DNA of 43,655 nt from Mesorhizobium sp. (GCA_004020365.1 SAQR01000014.1:1-43655), one strand, 5' to 3'; counted from the first letter of the stretch, positions 16,537 to 24,623 are shown. Made by a program: numbers and translations. Notes: generated from the sequence alone by a model not told the origin.

Positions 16537-16992
16537 TCAGTCGTCGAAACGTGGCGCCAGCTTCTCGATGCGGCGGATCATTGCCAGAAAATCCTCGGAG
16601 ATGCGCTGGTGCAGGTGGACCGCGATATCGGGATATTCCTCCAGGATGCGGTGGAACATCTTGCGGCTGAGCCGCAGCACTTCCGAATCGATCTCGGCGG
16701 ATGCGCTGGTCAACCGGTTGGTGTCGGCGATCAGCGCCAGTTCGCTCAGCATTGTACCGGGGCCGGCCGTGCCTATCGGGATGCGGGCGCCATCCTGCTC
16801 GCGATACAGCACGATGCGCCCGCTGACCACGATATAGGCGCAATCGGCCTCGTCGTCCTCGCGGTAGAGCTTGTGGTCGGCCTGCAGCCTGGTGGTTTCC
16901 GCGCCAAAAGCGAGCAAACGCAGCTGTTCATCCGTGAAGCTCTCAAAGAGCCTCACGGCGGATAGGATGCGGATGTCGTCATCCAACGCCAT
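16537..16992 (-). CDS. Stand-alone cyclic nucleotide-binding domain protein
   Basis: The 151-residue protein consists of one CAP-like cNMP-binding domain (RLFESFTDEQLRLLAFGAET; DDEADCAYIVVSGRIVLYRE; GPGTMLSELALIADTNRLTSA). There is no C-terminal helix-turn-helix, so it is not a complete Crp/Fnr regulator. The phosphate-binding cassette reads MLSELALIADTNRLTS, where classic cAMP binders have GE-L-A-L plus R-A-A; the second position keeps Glu, but RLTS replaces RAA/RSA, so nucleotide binding is uncertain. It lies downstream of the CenR-like regulator on the same strand, an order also known in Brucella, where the partner gene is annotated as a cAMP-dependent kinase regulatory subunit-like protein. 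Role unknown. Confidence 0.85.
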   Translation of the reverse strand: MALDDDIRILSAVRLFESFTDEQLRLLAFGAETTRLQADHKLYREDDEADCAYIVVSGRIVLYREQDGARIPIGTAGPGTMLSELALIADTNRLTSASAEIDSEVLRLSRKMFHRILEEYPDIAVHLHQRISEDFLAMIRRIEKLAPRFDD

Positions 16993-17039
16993 CTAGCTGT
17001 GTCCCCGAACGGCCAGTCCAATCCCTCCATTGGAGCGCC

Positions 17040-17126
17040 GAGCGTTCCTTTGGACGCGGCAAAGGACGCTCTAAACGCTTTGAAATCGACGCACCGGGCT
17101 TTCCAAAAAACGAATCCGGTTTTTGG
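17040..17126. repeat. Pair of intergenic hairpins between CenR-like and cNMP-domain genes
   Basis: GAGCGT-T-CCTTTG (17040-17052) pairs with CAAAGGACGCTC (17060-17071), leaving one bulged T. About 30 bases on, CCAAAAAAC (17103-17111) pairs with the GGTTTTTGG region ending at about 17126. The 232-base gap 16993-17224 contains no gene; these palindromes are of the dispersed rhizobial type and may shape the mRNA between the two co-oriented genes. Confidence 0.55.
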
Positions 17127-17224
17127 GCCGTTGCGTCAGCGAGCTCGATCCAGAACCACCTCCAGTCTCAGGATCGTACCCGAAAGCGGCGCCTCCCCTA
17201 ACCGCTGATTGAATGATTAAATAT

Positions 17225-17908
17225 TTAAGGAACCAGCTTGTAGCCACCACTTTCTGTCACAAGAATTTCTGCGTTGGAAGGATCGCGCTCGATCTTCTGG
17301 CGCAGCCGATAGACATGGGTTTCCAGCGTGTGCGTGGTGACGCCGGAATTGTAGCCCCACACTTCCTCGAGCAGCACGTCGCGCGTCACCACCTTCTGGT
17401 CGGCGCGATAGAGATACTTGATGATCGAGGCTTCCTTTTCGGTCAGCCGCACCTTGGCGCCGCGCTGGTCGATCAGAAGCTTCTGGCTAGGCTTGAAAGT
17501 GTAGGGGCCGACCGAAAAGGTGGCGTCTTCGCTCTGCTCATGCTGGCGAAGCTGGGCACGGATGCGGGCCAGGAGAACCGCGAAGCGGAACGGCTTGACC
17601 ACATAGTCGTTGGCGCCGGCTTCGAGGCCGAGAATCGTGTCGGAATCGGTGTCGTGTCCCGTCAGCATGATGATAGGCGACTTGTAGCCGCCCTTGCGCA
17701 GTATCTTCACCGCCTCGCGGCCATCCATGTCGGGGAGGCCGACATCCATGATGAGCAGATCGATGATGCCGCCGCGGGCCGTGGCGATCCCTTTGGCGGC
17801 GGTTGATTCCTGCAGGACGTCGAATTCTTCATAGAGAGACAATTGCTCGACGAGCGTGCCGCGCAGGTCGTCATCGTCATCGACGATCAGAATGGTGCGT
17901 GAAGTCAT
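17225..17908 (-). CDS. cenR: OmpR-family response regulator, CenR/OtpR-like
   Basis: The 227-residue protein has an N-terminal receiver domain (acidic pocket DDDDD at 10-14, phospho-acceptor Asp55 in LLIMDVGLPDMDG, Thr83 and Lys105). A C-terminal OmpR-type winged helix follows (VRLTEKEASIIKYLYRADQK; TTHTLETHVYRLRQKIERDP). Sequence and neighbourhood resemble the alphaproteobacterial CenR/OtpR regulators that control envelope homeostasis; Brucella OtpR likewise sits beside a cNMP-domain gene and affects beta-lactam tolerance. The divergent L,D-transpeptidase fits an envelope role. No histidine kinase is adjacent. ATG 17908 begins MTSRTILIVDDD as expected. The family assignment is firm; the symbol is inferred from resemblance. 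Confidence 0.85.
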   Translation of the reverse strand: MTSRTILIVDDDDDLRGTLVEQLSLYEEFDVLQESTAAKGIATARGGIIDLLIMDVGLPDMDGREAVKILRKGGYKSPIIMLTGHDTDSDTILGLEAGANDYVVKPFRFAVLLARIRAQLRQHEQSEDATFSVGPYTFKPSQKLLIDQRGAKVRLTEKEASIIKYLYRADQKVVTRDVLLEEVWGYNSGVTTHTLETHVYRLRQKIERDPSNAEILVTESGGYKLVP

Positions 17909-17992
17909 GGATCAATCCGTTGTTTTGAAAAGAAAATTCAGTTGACCGCTGCCTGTTTATGCGGAAGCTGACCGGCACAACAGCCGATCACA

Positions 17993-18589
17993 ATGATTTG
18001 TTCCGTGGCACGATCATACAAGAAAAAACGCGCGCGCAATGAGGCGAGCGCATTTTTGCGAAAAGGGCTTCGTGTTCTCACCGTGCGCGCCAGGCCCGGC
18101 CACCCCAGCCAGGGGCTTCTGCAGGCTGGCAAACTGGTGTTTTCCTGTGCGCTGGGGCGCGGCGGCATATCGGCCGGCAAGCGCGAAGGCGATGGCGCCA
18201 CGCCGCTTGGGTCGATGCGGATACTGTCGGGATATTTCCGTAACGATCATTTTCCCGGCGGCCGCAAAACCCGGCTGGCGATGGCGCCGATCGGTCGCGA
18301 TCTCGGCTGGTGCGAAGTGCCTGAGGACCGCAACTACAACCGTCCGGTCAAGATCCCCTATGGCGCCAGCCACGAGCGGATGCTGCGCGCCGACCTGCTT
18401 TATGACGCCTGCCTGGTGCTCGACTGGAACATTTCGCCGCGTCGCCGCGGACGCGGCAGCGCCATCTTCTTTCATCTGGCGCGCCCCGACTTCACGCCGA
18501 CGCAAGGCTGCGTCGCGGTGACGGCACGCACGATGGCCCGGCTGCTGCCGCTGCTGTCGGACCGCACGGTGGTGAGGGTGGTGAGGTAG
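17993..18589 (+). CDS. L,D-transpeptidase catalytic domain (YkuD) protein
   Basis: The 198-residue protein contains a YkuD-type L,D-transpeptidase domain, which crosslinks peptidoglycan or attaches proteins to it. The catalytic pattern is FFHLARPDFTPTQGCVAV, with His161 and nucleophile Cys173. GREGGIS-like and EGDGATPLGSMRIL segments match the family. No signal peptide or lipobox is visible at the N-terminus (KKKRARNEASAFLRKG), so export is unexplained; the true start may be GTG 18005 or elsewhere. It is divergent from the CenR-like regulator with an 84-base gap and could be its target. Its TAG stop lies where a tandem GTAGGGCA repeat region begins. Confidence 0.85.
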   Translation: MICSVARSYKKKRARNEASAFLRKGLRVLTVRARPGHPSQGLLQAGKLVFSCALGRGGISAGKREGDGATPLGSMRILSGYFRNDHFPGGRKTRLAMAPIGRDLGWCEVPEDRNYNRPVKIPYGASHERMLRADLLYDACLVLDWNISPRRRGRGSAIFFHLARPDFTPTQGCVAVTARTMARLLPLLSDRTVVRVVR

Positions 18590-18601
18590 GGGAATAGGGG
18601 A

Positions 18602-18662
<61 letters not shown>

Positions 18663-18712
18663 GCAAGAAGGTGTCCGTAGGATTGCCCAGGCGCGCCGCT
18701 TGCCTTTTCGTT

Positions 18713-18754
18713 TGCCTACTGCCTACTGCCTACTGCCTACTGGCTACTGCCTAT
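18713..18754 (-). repeat. Tandem array of six 7-bp units (TGCCTAC), inverted relative to 18602-18662
   Basis: Units at 18713, 18720, 18727 and 18734 are exact TGCCTAC; the fifth is TGGCTAC and the sixth TGCCTAT. They are the reverse complement of the array 50 bases upstream. The stop codon of the minus-strand DUF1127 gene (18744-18746) and its last codons lie inside this array. Confidence 0.9.
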
Positions 18755-18980
18755 TCCTCTGCCATCCGATGTCGAGCAGACCCAACCGACCGAGTTCCCG
18801 ATCCATTGCGCGCGCGACATCCTTGCGTTCGGCGCCGATGTCGCGCAATTGGCGGTCCGGAAGGTCGTCGACGTTCTCCTGCGGGAGGTTGACCGCCATT
18901 TTTGCATGGCGGAACCAATCAGACACCGCGCGCAGCCAGGCCGGGCGGATGGTTACAGGACTCAAGACGATGTGAGACAT
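18744..18980 (-). CDS. DUF1127 domain protein
   Basis: The 78-residue protein carries the DUF1127 signature LPDRQLRDIGAERKDVARAM near residues 40-59, preceded by a basic/aromatic segment (WLRAVSDWFRHAKMAV). Small DUF1127 proteins are numerous in rhizobia; some affect RNA turnover or phosphate and carbon metabolism, but a role for this one is unknown. The protein is longer at the N-terminus than the shortest 45-50-residue members. Its C-terminal WQRNRQ and stop are encoded by the tandem repeat. It is divergent from the LysR gene at 19146. Confidence 0.85.
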   Translation of the reverse strand: MSHIVLSPVTIRPAWLRAVSDWFRHAKMAVNLPQENVDDLPDRQLRDIGAERKDVARAMDRELGRLGLLDIGWQRNRQ

Positions 18981-19145
18981 GGTGCAAATCCGCTTCTCCG
19001 GACATCAAGTCCGGTTTGATGTTTGTTCGATGGACGCATCATGACGGATTGAAATCAAAATGAGAAACGAGTAGTTTTCTCTTCATCTTCAAGTTTTGTT
19101 TGAGGATTGGAAAATGCTCGACCGGCCTCTCCTCGTCCTATTCTG

Positions 19146-20081
19146 ATGGCGCGCCTGCTGCCTGGAACCCGTGCACTGAGGACGCTGGAAGCAGCCGCCC
19201 GGCACCTCAATTTCACCCGCGCCGCAGACGAGCTCGGCCTGACTCCGGCCGCGGTCAGCCACCAGATCAAGGAAATCGAGGACCAGCTCGGCATCGTGCT
19301 GTTCACGCGCACCAGCCGCACCATCCGGCTGACCGAGGCGGGCGCGGTGCTGTTCGAGGCTTCCACCGAGGCGCTCGACCTGCTTGGCCGCGCCGTCTCA
19401 CGGGCGCACAAGCTGGCGCGTGGAACGGCGTTGCTGAAAGTGACACTCGACGCACAGTTCGCGACAAAATGGCTGATGCGACGCGTCGACGATTTTCGCA
19501 AGCAGCGACCGGGCATCGAGCTCCGCTTCGACATTGCTTCTGAATTGCGCGATTTCGACCTCGACGACGTCGATGTCGGCATCCGTTTCGGCGCAGGGAA
19601 ATACCCGGGCCTTCGCACCCACCGGCTGTTCGACAACATCATCATTCCAGTCTGCAGCCCCAGCCTGCTGGCCTCCGGCCCGCCGCTGCGCGAGCCACGC
19701 GATCTCTTCCACCACACGCTCGCCCATATCGAGTGGGCGCGACAAGGCGTGACCTGGCCAAACTGGCGGATGTGGATGGCGGCGGCCGGCGTCGACGATT
19801 TCGACGACAGCCGGACGATCGTGTTCGGCACCTCGACCGACGCCGTTCAGGCTGCGCTCGACGGCAATGCCGTTGCGCTCGCCGATTTTGCCATGGTGGC
19901 GAGCGACCTTTCCGAGGGACGGCTGATTCGGCCCTTCGAACTTGGCATCAAGGTTCCGCCCGACTTCGCCTACTTCCTGGTCTATCCCATCGCCTCGGCC
20001 AACGACCCGAGGATCGTGGCGTTCAGGGATTGGCTCCTCAACGAAGTTCACAACCCGCAGCCGGAGCCGACGCTGGGATGA
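19146..20081 (+). CDS. LysR family transcriptional regulator (GcvA-like)
   Basis: The 311-residue protein has the LysR winged helix (LRTLEAAARHLNFTRAADEL; GLTPAAVSHQIKEIEDQLG at about 8-48) and a C-terminal periplasmic-binding-like effector domain. ARHLNFTRAADELGLTPAAVSHQI is typical of the GcvA/AmpR-type clade. ATG 19146 gives the normal distance to the helix-turn-helix; a TTG at 19107 would add 13 residues and has its GAGGA too close. The divergent neighbour is a DUF1127 gene, a plausible but unproven target. The region 18981-19145 holds their promoters; an A/T-rich stretch around 19050-19110 is the likely site. Confidence 0.9.
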   Translation: MARLLPGTRALRTLEAAARHLNFTRAADELGLTPAAVSHQIKEIEDQLGIVLFTRTSRTIRLTEAGAVLFEASTEALDLLGRAVSRAHKLARGTALLKVTLDAQFATKWLMRRVDDFRKQRPGIELRFDIASELRDFDLDDVDVGIRFGAGKYPGLRTHRLFDNIIIPVCSPSLLASGPPLREPRDLFHHTLAHIEWARQGVTWPNWRMWMAAAGVDDFDDSRTIVFGTSTDAVQAALDGNAVALADFAMVASDLSEGRLIRPFELGIKVPPDFAYFLVYPIASANDPRIVAFRDWLLNEVHNPQPEPTLG

Positions 20082-20123
20082 GCTTCAGGTCGCTCTGAGT
20101 GGCCAGCCGGCAGCGGTTGTCGA

Positions 20124-20227
20124 CCTAAAGCGCGTCGCGTTTGACCCGCCTCATGCGACGCGCTTTAGGTTGTTGTTTTATGCATGTCGTTATCGCAAAA
20201 CCGCTGCACACTTTTGCGCGACATGCA
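20124..20227. repeat. Compound palindromic repeat (family D) downstream of LysR gene
   Basis: CCTAAAGCGCGTCGC (20124-20138) and GCGACGCGCTTTAGG (20155-20169) are exact 15-bp complements. A second pair, TGCATGTCG (20181-20189) and CGACATGCA (20219-20227), follows directly. This fills the 165-base gap between convergent LysR and DUF1761 genes and is a dispersed palindrome type in rhizobial chromosomes. A related GCATGTCG...CGACATGC element lies on the other side of DUF1761. Confidence 0.85.
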
Positions 20228-20246
20228 TTATTTCGTGGCGGCAGCG

Positions 20247-20669
20247 TCAGCTCGCGACTTCCCCTGCGCCGAACCAGCCGATTACCGCGCCAATGATAAG
20301 CAGCACGCCGAGCCAGTGGCCGCAGTCTATGATGGTCAGATCCCAGCCGAAGCCTTGGTAACGATGATTGACGGAAAGCGTCGTGGCGACGAATCCGAGC
20401 CAGAGAACGAAGCCGAAGACGAGCCCGGCAACGAGGCTCGGTTCGCCACCGGTCATCGCTCCGACGATCAGAGACATGACGAGCGCCATGACAATTTCTG
20501 CGACGAAGCTGATGACGAAGGGCAGCGGCGATTTGCTCATGGTCGCCGGATCAAGCCTGGTGGCCTTGAGCCACGGCTTGCTCAGGCCCATGTACCAGGC
20601 AGCGCCGAACAACCACGCCACCACCGCGGCGACGATCACCGCCAGCCAGTTCACTGCTGAAAAATCCAT
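20247..20669 (-). CDS. DUF1761 family small membrane protein
   Basis: The 140-residue protein matches DUF1761: four hydrophobic helices at about 5-25 (WLAVIVAAVVAWLFGAAWYM), 50-75, 80-105 and 115-135, with the conserved WYMGLSKPW motif after helix one. It is an inner-membrane protein of unknown function. ATG 20669 is chosen since GGAGGGAAATC precedes it; the longer frame runs into a palindromic repeat. It is bracketed by two palindromic elements (20124-20227 and 20688-20756), and appears monocistronic. Confidence 0.85.
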   Translation of the reverse strand: MDFSAVNWLAVIVAAVVAWLFGAAWYMGLSKPWLKATRLDPATMSKSPLPFVISFVAEIVMALVMSLIVGAMTGGEPSLVAGLVFGFVLWLGFVATTLSVNHRYQGFGWDLTIIDCGHWLGVLLIIGAVIGWFGAGEVAS

Positions 20670-20687
20670 GATTTCCCTCCGCGCAAG

Positions 20688-20756
20688 CATGTCGCCCAAA
20701 AGCATGCCCCCGGGCCCGAAGCGGGGGTGCCCAGCGGTTTTGGGGCAACGACATGC
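20688..20756. repeat. Palindromic repeat (family D) in the 5' leader of DUF1761
   Basis: GCATGTCG (20688-20695) and CGACATGC (20749-20756) close a stem with internal CCCAAAA / TTTTGGGG pairing and a GCCCCCG-type inner hairpin. The outer arms equal those of 20181-20227. It sits only 19 bases upstream of the DUF1761 ATG, so it would be within the transcript leader if transcription starts farther upstream. Confidence 0.75.
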
Positions 20757-20803
20757 GTATTCTCAAAATCGATGCGTGATGGAACGCCTGTTCGGCGATG
20801 GCG

Positions 20804-21460
20804 TCAAGCAAACCGCCAGACGGTCGTGCGTTTGACCAAGGCATCTTCTAGCGCCCGGGTTACCGCCACTTCGTAGACGGCGAGCGGCTCCAGTCCAGCT
20901 TTCGGCAGATAGGAGCGGCCGGGATCGCCGACGAGGATGTCGGCGCCGCGCGCCTTGAGCGTCGCAAACCAAGGCATCAGCCGGTCGGCGAGGAATCGGT
21001 CGTAGAAGACGTCGCCGGCCAGGACCACATCCCAGCCCGCATCGGTTCCGATGCAGTCGGTGCCGAGGAACTTTATCGCGACGCCATTGGCCTCGGCGTT
21101 GAGGCGGATCGCGGTCGCGCAGAACGGGTCGATGTCGGCGGCGATCACCTCTGCCGCGCCGGCCTTCGCTGCCGCAATGGCGACAAGGCCGGAACCGCAG
21201 GCAAAGTCGAGCACGCGCTTGCCGTGCACATCAGACGGATTGTCGAGGATGTAGCGGGCAAGGCCCTGGCCGCCGGCCCAGGCGAAGGCCCAGAAAGGCG
21301 GCGGCAGACCGATCTCGGCCAGTTCGTCCTCTGTCCGCTGCCACAGATCATGCGCCTCGTCGGCCAGATGCAGCAGGATCTCCGGCACATGCGGCGGCGC
21401 CATCAGCGCCGTGTTGTCGAGGATGAAGTTTTTAGCGCTGTTTGGCGTCAGCGCCGTCAC
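20804..21460 (-). CDS. METTL20-like protein lysine methyltransferase (ETFB/L7-L12 type)
   Basis: The 218-residue protein is a class I SAM-dependent methyltransferase. SAM-binding motif I is VLDFACGSGLVAIAAA (about 86-101), the acidic residue after it is in AADIDPF, and the catalytic-region GDVFYD is present. The pattern PFWAFAWAGGQGLARYIL and DILVGDPGR closely follows human METTL20 (ETFBKMT). Its Agrobacterium homologue has been reported to trimethylate lysines of ETF-beta and ribosomal protein L7/L12, which suggests the same role here. GTG 21460 is the likely start; it overlaps the stop of the EVE gene as GTGA, implying translational coupling. Confidence 0.88.
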   Translation of the reverse strand: MTALTPNSAKNFILDNTALMAPPHVPEILLHLADEAHDLWQRTEDELAEIGLPPPFWAFAWAGGQGLARYILDNPSDVHGKRVLDFACGSGLVAIAAAKAGAAEVIAADIDPFCATAIRLNAEANGVAIKFLGTDCIGTDAGWDVVLAGDVFYDRFLADRLMPWFATLKARGADILVGDPGRSYLPKAGLEPLAVYEVAVTRALEDALVKRTTVWRFA

Positions 21461-21882
21461 GGCGCCGGCGTCAGGCCGCCCATGCGGCAGACCTCTTTCC
21501 ATTCGGCCGGCGTCACCGGCTGCACGGAAAGCCGTCCGAGCCGGACCAGCGCCATCTCGGCAAGTTTCGGGTTGGCCTTGACCTGCTCCAGCGTCACCGG
21601 CTTCGGCACATCCTTGACGGCGCGGATATCGACGCATTCCCAGCGCGGATCATCAGTCGTGGTGTCCTGATGGGCCAGCGCGCAGACCTCGACGATGCCG
21701 ACCACGTCGAGCCCGTCGTTGGAATGGTAGAAGAAGCCGAGATCGCCGATCTGCATCGCCTTCATGTTGTTGCGCGCTGCATAGTTGCGCACGCCGTCCC
21801 ATTGCGTGCCGGCCTTGCCCTTCGCCTTGAGGTCCTCGAAGGAGAACACCGAGGGTTCGGATTTGAACAGCCAGTAGTTCAT
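21457..21882 (-). CDS. EVE domain protein (thymocyte nuclear protein 1-like)
   Basis: The 141-residue protein is a single EVE domain, a PUA-like fold that recognises modified bases. It begins MNYWLFKSEPSVFSFEDLKA and contains TQWDGVRNYAARNNMKAMQI and GFFYHSN, all family marks. CCAGGAGGAG precedes the ATG closely. EVE proteins are common in alphaproteobacteria and mitochondria-bearing eukaryotes; the bound nucleic acid here is unknown. The gene overlaps the downstream methyltransferase by four bases, so the pair is expressed together. Confidence 0.93.
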   Translation of the reverse strand: MNYWLFKSEPSVFSFEDLKAKGKAGTQWDGVRNYAARNNMKAMQIGDLGFFYHSNDGLDVVGIVEVCALAHQDTTTDDPRWECVDIRAVKDVPKPVTLEQVKANPKLAEMALVRLGRLSVQPVTPAEWKEVCRMGGLTPAP

Positions 21883-21965
21883 TTTTTGCTCCTCCTGGAC
21901 TGGAAATCAGCTACAGCGCCGCGCATCCTTCAGACGCGCAAAGGACGCTGCAGCATTTTGATTTT

Positions 21966-22013
21966 GCGCATGATCCTTTCCGAAAATCGATTCCGATTTT
22001 CGGGGTCATGCGC
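21966..22013. repeat. Palindromic repeat overlapping the yciI-like gene 3' end
   Basis: CCGAAAATCG (21980-21989), loop ATTC, CGATTTTCGG (21994-22003) is a perfect 10-bp hairpin. The flanking GCGCATGATCC and GGTCATGCGC extend it outward. The right part covers the YciI gene stop codon at 22006-22008 and its final codon. The GCATGATC...GATCATGC pattern also appears at 36162-36209. Confidence 0.8.
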
Positions 22014-22302
22014 TCGCCGGCTTGTTGAAGGTCCAATTCCATTGCCGGATATCGACGCTCTCGAACAGCCCTGCCCCGGCGTAGGGGTCTGCCGCCGACA
22101 GCGCCTCTGCCGCCGCAAGATCGGGCGCCTCGACCACGACGAGGCTGCCGTTCGGCTTGCCGTCGGCATCGAGGAACGGACCGGCAAAGGCCAGCTTGTT
22201 CTCGCCGTTCAATCCCTCCAAAAAGGCAACATGCTCGGGCCGCGTATCGAGCCGCACCTGCAGCTTACCAGGCTTGTCCTTGCAAATCAGCGCAAACAGC
22301 AT
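22006..22302 (-). CDS. YciI family protein
   Basis: The 98-residue protein belongs to the YciI family (ferredoxin-like alpha/beta fold, about 100 residues). Recognisable parts are MLFALICKDKPGKLQVRLDT, RPEHVAFLEGLNGENKLAFA and ADPYAGAGLFESVDIRQW; the conserved His and Asp (PEHVAFL, ADPY) lie at the presumed active site. The reaction is not established for the family. GGAGATGGAAAG precedes the ATG. It starts 25 bases after gpsA, so it is the third gene of the tsaD-gpsA-yciI run. A palindromic repeat overlaps its stop. Confidence 0.92.
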   Translation of the reverse strand: MLFALICKDKPGKLQVRLDTRPEHVAFLEGLNGENKLAFAGPFLDADGKPNGSLVVVEAPDLAAAEALSAADPYAGAGLFESVDIRQWNWTFNKPASA

Positions 22303-22327
22303 CTTTCCATCTCCGGATTGTTCAACA

Positions 22328-23338
22328 TTACACGTCGGCTTCGGTCTTCAGCGGCCTTGTCATCAGCGCCGACACCGCCTGGCGAATGGTGATCGTGCCG
22401 TCCAGTATGGCGGCGACGGCGGTGATGATCGGCGCGTCGATGTTGCGCTCGGTGGCGATTCGGGCGGCGATCGCCGCCGTCGGCACCCCTTCGGCCAGTG
22501 GCAGCCCGGCAAGCGGCTTGCCTTGCCCCAGCGCCAGCCCGTAGGCGAAATTGCGCGACTGGGCGGACGAGCACGTGAGCAACAGGTCGCCGAGGCCGGA
22601 AAGCCCCATCAGCGTCTCCGGCCTGGCGCCGAAAGCAGCGCCGATGCGGCGCAATTCGACAAAGCCGCGCGTCACCATGGCGGCCTGGGCGCTGGCGCCG
22701 AGCCCGGCGCCGGTGACTGCACCGGCGGCAATGGCGAAGACGTTCTTCAGCGCGCCGCCGATCTCGACGCCGATGAGGTCGTCGCTCGAATAGCAGCGCA
22801 GATTCTGCGCCGAAAAGCGCGCGGCAAGGTCGGCCGCCAAACCCTCATTGCGGGCGGCGACCACCACCGCCGTCGGCAGGCCCCTGGCGACGTCGGTGGC
22901 GAAGCTCGGGCCGGACAGGGCGGCGACCGGATTGTCAGGCAGGATCTCGTCGACGATCGCCGACAGCAAAGCGCCGGTGTCACGCTCGATGCCCTTGGCA
23001 CAGAGAACCAGCGGAACGCCGCTCGGCATGTCGGTTTTCGCAGTCGTTAGCATGGCGCGCAGTGACTGCGCCGGCGCTACCGCCAGTACGCAGTCGGCGC
23101 CGTCGAGCGCGGCCTCGATGTCGTTTGTCGCCACGATGCCGGGCTGGAGCGCGATGCCCGGCAGATAGCGCGGATTTTCGCCACGGTCGATCGCGGCGAC
23201 GGTCTCCGGGTCGCGCGCATAGAGGCGGACGAAATGACCGGCTCGCAGCATGGCCAACGCCAGCGCCGTGCCCCAGGCACCGCCGCCGAGCACGGCAATG
23301 CGCCAGCCGCTTGGCGCCTTGTGCCCGCTGCCGGTCAT
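22328..23338 (-). CDS. gpsA: Glycerol-3-phosphate dehydrogenase [NAD(P)+]
   Basis: The 336-residue enzyme reduces dihydroxyacetone phosphate to sn-glycerol-3-phosphate for phospholipid synthesis. The Rossmann motif [17 protein letters not shown] occupies about 14-30. Family blocks follow: [55 protein letters not shown] (conserved Lys) and [19 protein letters not shown]. The length is typical. Its ATG overlaps the tsaD stop as ATGA, so the two genes are translationally coupled. Confidence 0.96.
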   Translation of the reverse strand: MTGSGHKAPSGWRIAVLGGGAWGTALALAMLRAGHFVRLYARDPETVAAIDRGENPRYLPGIALQPGIVATNDIEAALDGADCVLAVAPAQSLRAMLTTAKTDMPSGVPLVLCAKGIERDTGALLSAIVDEILPDNPVAALSGPSFATDVARGLPTAVVVAARNEGLAADLAARFSAQNLRCYSSDDLIGVEIGGALKNVFAIAAGAVTGAGLGASAQAAMVTRGFVELRRIGAAFGARPETLMGLSGLGDLLLTCSSAQSRNFAYGLALGQGKPLAGLPLAEGVPTAAIAARIATERNIDAPIITAVAAILDGTITIRQAVSALMTRPLKTEADV

Positions 23339-24423
23339 GCCTTGGCCCCGCGCCGGCCCGAGCCGACCATCGGAGCGGAGATGCTGTCCAGCGGCCAGCG
23401 CGAGCGCGGCACGAAATCGGCGGAGTTTTCACCCGCGATGCCGGCGCGCAGCCGCTCGATGCCGGCCCAGGCGATCATCGCCGCATTGTCGGTGCATAGC
23501 TTGAGCGGCGGCGCGACGAAGGCAAAGCCGGCTCCCTCGCACAGCGCTTCCAGCGTCGTCTTGATCGTCCGATTGGCGGCGACACCGCCGGCAACGACGA
23601 GCGCAGGCTTCATCTCGCCTGGAAATTCCTGGCGGAATCGGTTCAGCGCCCTCGAAACGCGGTCATCCAGGGCATCCGCCACCGCCGCCTGGAACGAGGC
23701 GCAGATGTCGGCGACGTCCTGGTCGCTCAATGGGGCGATGGCCGTCGCTGCCTGGCGCACGGCGGTCTTCAGCCCGGAAAAGGAAAAATCCGGCTGCGCC
23801 GAGCCCTTCATCGGTCGCGGGAAGGCGAAGCGCGCGGCGTCGCCAGTCGCCGCCGCCTTCTCGACATTGGGCCCGCCTGGATAGGGCAGGCCGAGCATCT
23901 TGGCCGTCTTGTCAAAAGCTTCGCCGAGCGCATCGTCGATGGTCGTCGCCCAGCGCTGGTAGTCGCCAACGCCGCGCACCGCGACGATCTGGGTGTGGCC
24001 GCCGGACACCAGCAGCAACAGATAAGGAAAGTCGAGCCCGTCGGTCAGCCGCGCAGTCAGCGCATGGCCTTCTAGGTGGTTGATGGCAATCAGTGGCTTG
24101 TTCGCCGCGGCTGCGATCGCCTTGGCCGTCATCAGCCCGACGATCAGACCGCCGACGAGGCCGGGGCCGGCGGTCGCGGCGATCGCGTCGATATCGGCGA
24201 GATCGACGCCTGAATCGGTAAGCGCGGCCTCGATGATGCCGTCCAGCGCCTCGACATGGGCGCGCGCGGCGATTTCCGGCACGACGCCGCCGAAGGCGGC
24301 ATGCTCCTCGATCTGGCTGAGCACGATATCTGACAGGATTTTCGGTGCGCCGCCGGCGTCCAGCGCTACCACGCTGGCGGCGGTCTCGTCGCAACTCGTC
24401 TCAATGCCCAGCACGCGGATCAA
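23335..24423 (-). CDS. tsaD: tRNA N6-threonylcarbamoyladenosine synthase subunit TsaD
   Basis: The 362-residue protein is TsaD (Gcp/YgjD/Kae1), which transfers the threonylcarbamoyl group to A37 of ANN-decoding tRNAs. Motifs are [15 protein letters not shown] at the start, the metal-binding [13 protein letters not shown] (His116 and His120), [12 protein letters not shown] and [16 protein letters not shown]. The start codon is TTG at 24423, preceded at about ten bases by GAGGA; no ATG is better placed. It is the first gene of a minus-strand operon with gpsA and yciI and is divergent from hemC. Confidence 0.96.
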   Translation of the reverse strand: MIRVLGIETSCDETAASVVALDAGGAPKILSDIVLSQIEEHAAFGGVVPEIAARAHVEALDGIIEAALTDSGVDLADIDAIAATAGPGLVGGLIVGLMTAKAIAAAANKPLIAINHLEGHALTARLTDGLDFPYLLLLVSGGHTQIVAVRGVGDYQRWATTIDDALGEAFDKTAKMLGLPYPGGPNVEKAAATGDAARFAFPRPMKGSAQPDFSFSGLKTAVRQAATAIAPLSDQDVADICASFQAAVADALDDRVSRALNRFRQEFPGEMKPALVVAGGVAANRTIKTTLEALCEGAGFAFVAPPLKLCTDNAAMIAWAGIERLRAGIAGENSADFVPRSRWPLDSISAPMVGSGRRGAKA

Positions 24424-24482
24424 ATTCGTCGCTGTCCTCGATGATTGTGTAACCAGGCTTTCCCCGTTAGGAGAAAGCCCAA

Positions 24483-24623
24483 GGCCTGTTGATATTCAGG
24501 TGATGCCGGCCTGCAAATGGCGGGTTCCTGCGCTTCCGGTGCTCACGTACTCAAAGTACGCTCCGCTCCGGTTCTCGGAAACCACCATTTTCGGCTCGGC
24601 CTGACCTGAATCTCAACAGACCT
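24483..24623. repeat. Complete intergenic element family C (141 bp) with inverted ends
   Basis: The left end GGCCTGTTGATATTCAGGTG (from 24483) and the right end, read on the other strand AGGTCTGTTGAGATTCAGGT (to 24623), are imperfect complements about 28 bases long. A small hairpin CGTACT-CAA-AGTACG lies in the middle (24545-24559). A half copy is at 14623-14668. It fills most of the tsaD-hemC divergent gap (24424-24653). No ORF or transposase is visible. Confidence 0.85.
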
